NCBI RefSeq assembly: GCF_009829685.1 | Contig: NZ_VWSD01000006.1 | Span: forward strand, 1-50,732 | From: Cellulomonas citrea | Lineage (GTDB): Bacteria > Actinomycetota > Actinomycetes > Actinomycetales > Cellulomonadaceae | Length of the DNA stretch: 50,732 bases | Direction: 5' to 3' | In this document: one piece after another, positions 50,011 to 50,732 of the stretch | Numbering within the stretch: the first letter of the stretch is position 1 | How the letters are laid out: each line of letters opens with the position of its first letter | The notes under the pieces: generated by a model | What the model was told of the DNA's origin: nothing | What the model saw: only the letters and a program-made list of their open reading frames with translations | Database searches by the model: none | Position numbers and translations under genes: made by a program

Positions 50011-50732
50011 ATGAGCACCGCGGACCTGCCGGACCTGCCTGTCACCTCCTCGGTGCCGGTGACTGCTCCCGTGACCGCCGTCGTCGTCACCGCGGGGTTG
50101 ACGCCCTACCTGTCGCGGACCCTCGAGGCCCTCGCCGCCCAGACCCGCCGTCCGCTCCAGGTGCTGCTCGTCGACGTCGGCGGTCCGGCCGGAGTCGCCG
50201 ACGAGCTCGACCGGGCGTTCGCGTCCGTGCCCGGGGTGCGGACCGCACGTGCGCACATCCCGGTGCGCACGTTCGGCGAGGCCGTCACGGACGGTCTGGA
50301 CCGGCTGGCGGTCGGCGGGGGTGCACCGAGCCCGTGGGTGTGGCTGCTGCACGACGACAGCGCGCCCGCGCCCGAGGCGCTCGCCGAGCTCGTCCGCGCC
50401 GTCAACCAGGCGCCGTCCGTCGTCGTCGCCGGGGCCAAGCAGCGCACGTGGACCGATCCGGAGCGTCTGCTCGAGGTCGGGGTGCGCACCACCCGGTCAG
50501 GGCGGCGGGTCACCGACGTCGAGCCCGGTGAGCTCGACCAGGGGCAGCACGACGGGCGCACGGACGTGCTGGGCGTGGGGATCGCCGGTGCGCTCGTGCG
50601 CCGCGACGTCTGGGACGCCCTCGGCGGCACCGACCCGGCCCTGGGGATCTTCGGCGACGGGCTCGACCTGTCCCGGCGGGCGCGGCTGGCCGGGCACCGG
50701 GTGGTCGTGGTGCCCGGCGCCGTGGTGCGCCA
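50011..50732 (+). CDS. GT2 family glycosyltransferase, 3' end beyond window
   Basis: The frame opens at ATG 50011 and stays open to the edge (240 codons). After a Val/Thr/Pro-rich start come VTAVVVTAGLTPYLSRTLEAL, PLQVLLVDVGG, the metal-site stretch WLLHDDSAPAPEAL, GVGIAGALVRRDVWDALGG and GIFGDGLDLSRRARLAGH, all GT2 motifs in altered form. Many actinobacteria carry a very large GT2 membrane protein in this place, so a long C-terminal membrane part is likely. ATG 50011 has AGGCGG just upstream. Confidence 0.85.
   Translation, partial: MSTADLPDLPVTSSVPVTAPVTAVVVTAGLTPYLSRTLEALAAQTRRPLQVLLVDVGGPAGVADELDRAFASVPGVRTARAHIPVRTFGEAVTDGLDRLAVGGGAPSPWVWLLHDDSAPAPEALAELVRAVNQAPSVVVAGAKQRTWTDPERLLEVGVRTTRSGRRVTDVEPGELDQGQHDGRTDVLGVGIAGALVRRDVWDALGGTDPALGIFGDGLDLSRRARLAGHRVVVVPGAVVR

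Overview
The window is very GC-rich (clearly above 70% by eye), makes heavy use of GTG starts, and carries a WhiB regulator, tandem LytR-CpsA-Psr (LCP) proteins and a TIGR03089 protein. This points to a high-GC Actinomycetota. A Micrococcineae/Cellulomonas-like host is my guess; the phylum is the firm part. I see no rRNA, tRNA, CRISPR array, transposase or integrase.

Layout. (1) 1-3.6 kb: a NarL-type sensor kinase running off the left edge, an OmpR-type response regulator with its HAMP histidine kinase, and a GtrA-like membrane protein. (2) 3.6-8.3 kb: purK-purE, then two LCP cell-wall ligases on the other strand. (3) 8.4-47.4 kb: a roughly 39-kb surface-glycan locus. It has rmlB, an AlgX-like SGNH protein, a large membrane protein, a 1142-residue GT/GT/methyltransferase fusion, a Wzt-Wzm ABC exporter, a secreted four-repeat protein with a membrane-anchored partner, a GT2-GT4 fusion, a DUF2142 membrane protein, many GT2 and GT4 enzymes, two flippase-like proteins, rmlC-rmlD, a DUF2304/GT2 pair, a perosamine-synthase-like aminotransferase with a NeuD-like acetyltransferase, fcl, two gmd paralogues and rmlA. 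(4) 47.4-50.7 kb: manA, a TIGR03089 protein, a whiB2-like gene and a GT2 running off the right edge.

How it works together (inference). RmlA, B, C and D supply dTDP-L-rhamnose. ManA and Gmd lead to GDP-4-keto-6-deoxymannose, which Fcl turns to GDP-L-fucose and the aminotransferase plus acetyltransferase could turn to an N-acylated 4-amino sugar such as perosamine. Many GTs assemble chains. One product probably leaves through Wzm/Wzt, whose C-terminal domain may read a terminal methyl cap set by the fusion enzyme; others may leave through the flippase-like proteins and be extended outside by the large membrane proteins. The LCP proteins would attach the products to the wall.

The flanks (GtrA, purK, purE, LCP | manA, TIGR03089, whiB2) resemble a neighbourhood known from Mycobacterium tuberculosis, so the glycan locus looks like a large accessory block inside conserved chromosome. 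Many first genes of transcripts have a TANNNT hexamer 6-9 nt before a GTG/ATG start with no ribosome-binding site, suggesting widespread leaderless transcription; I used this to choose starts.
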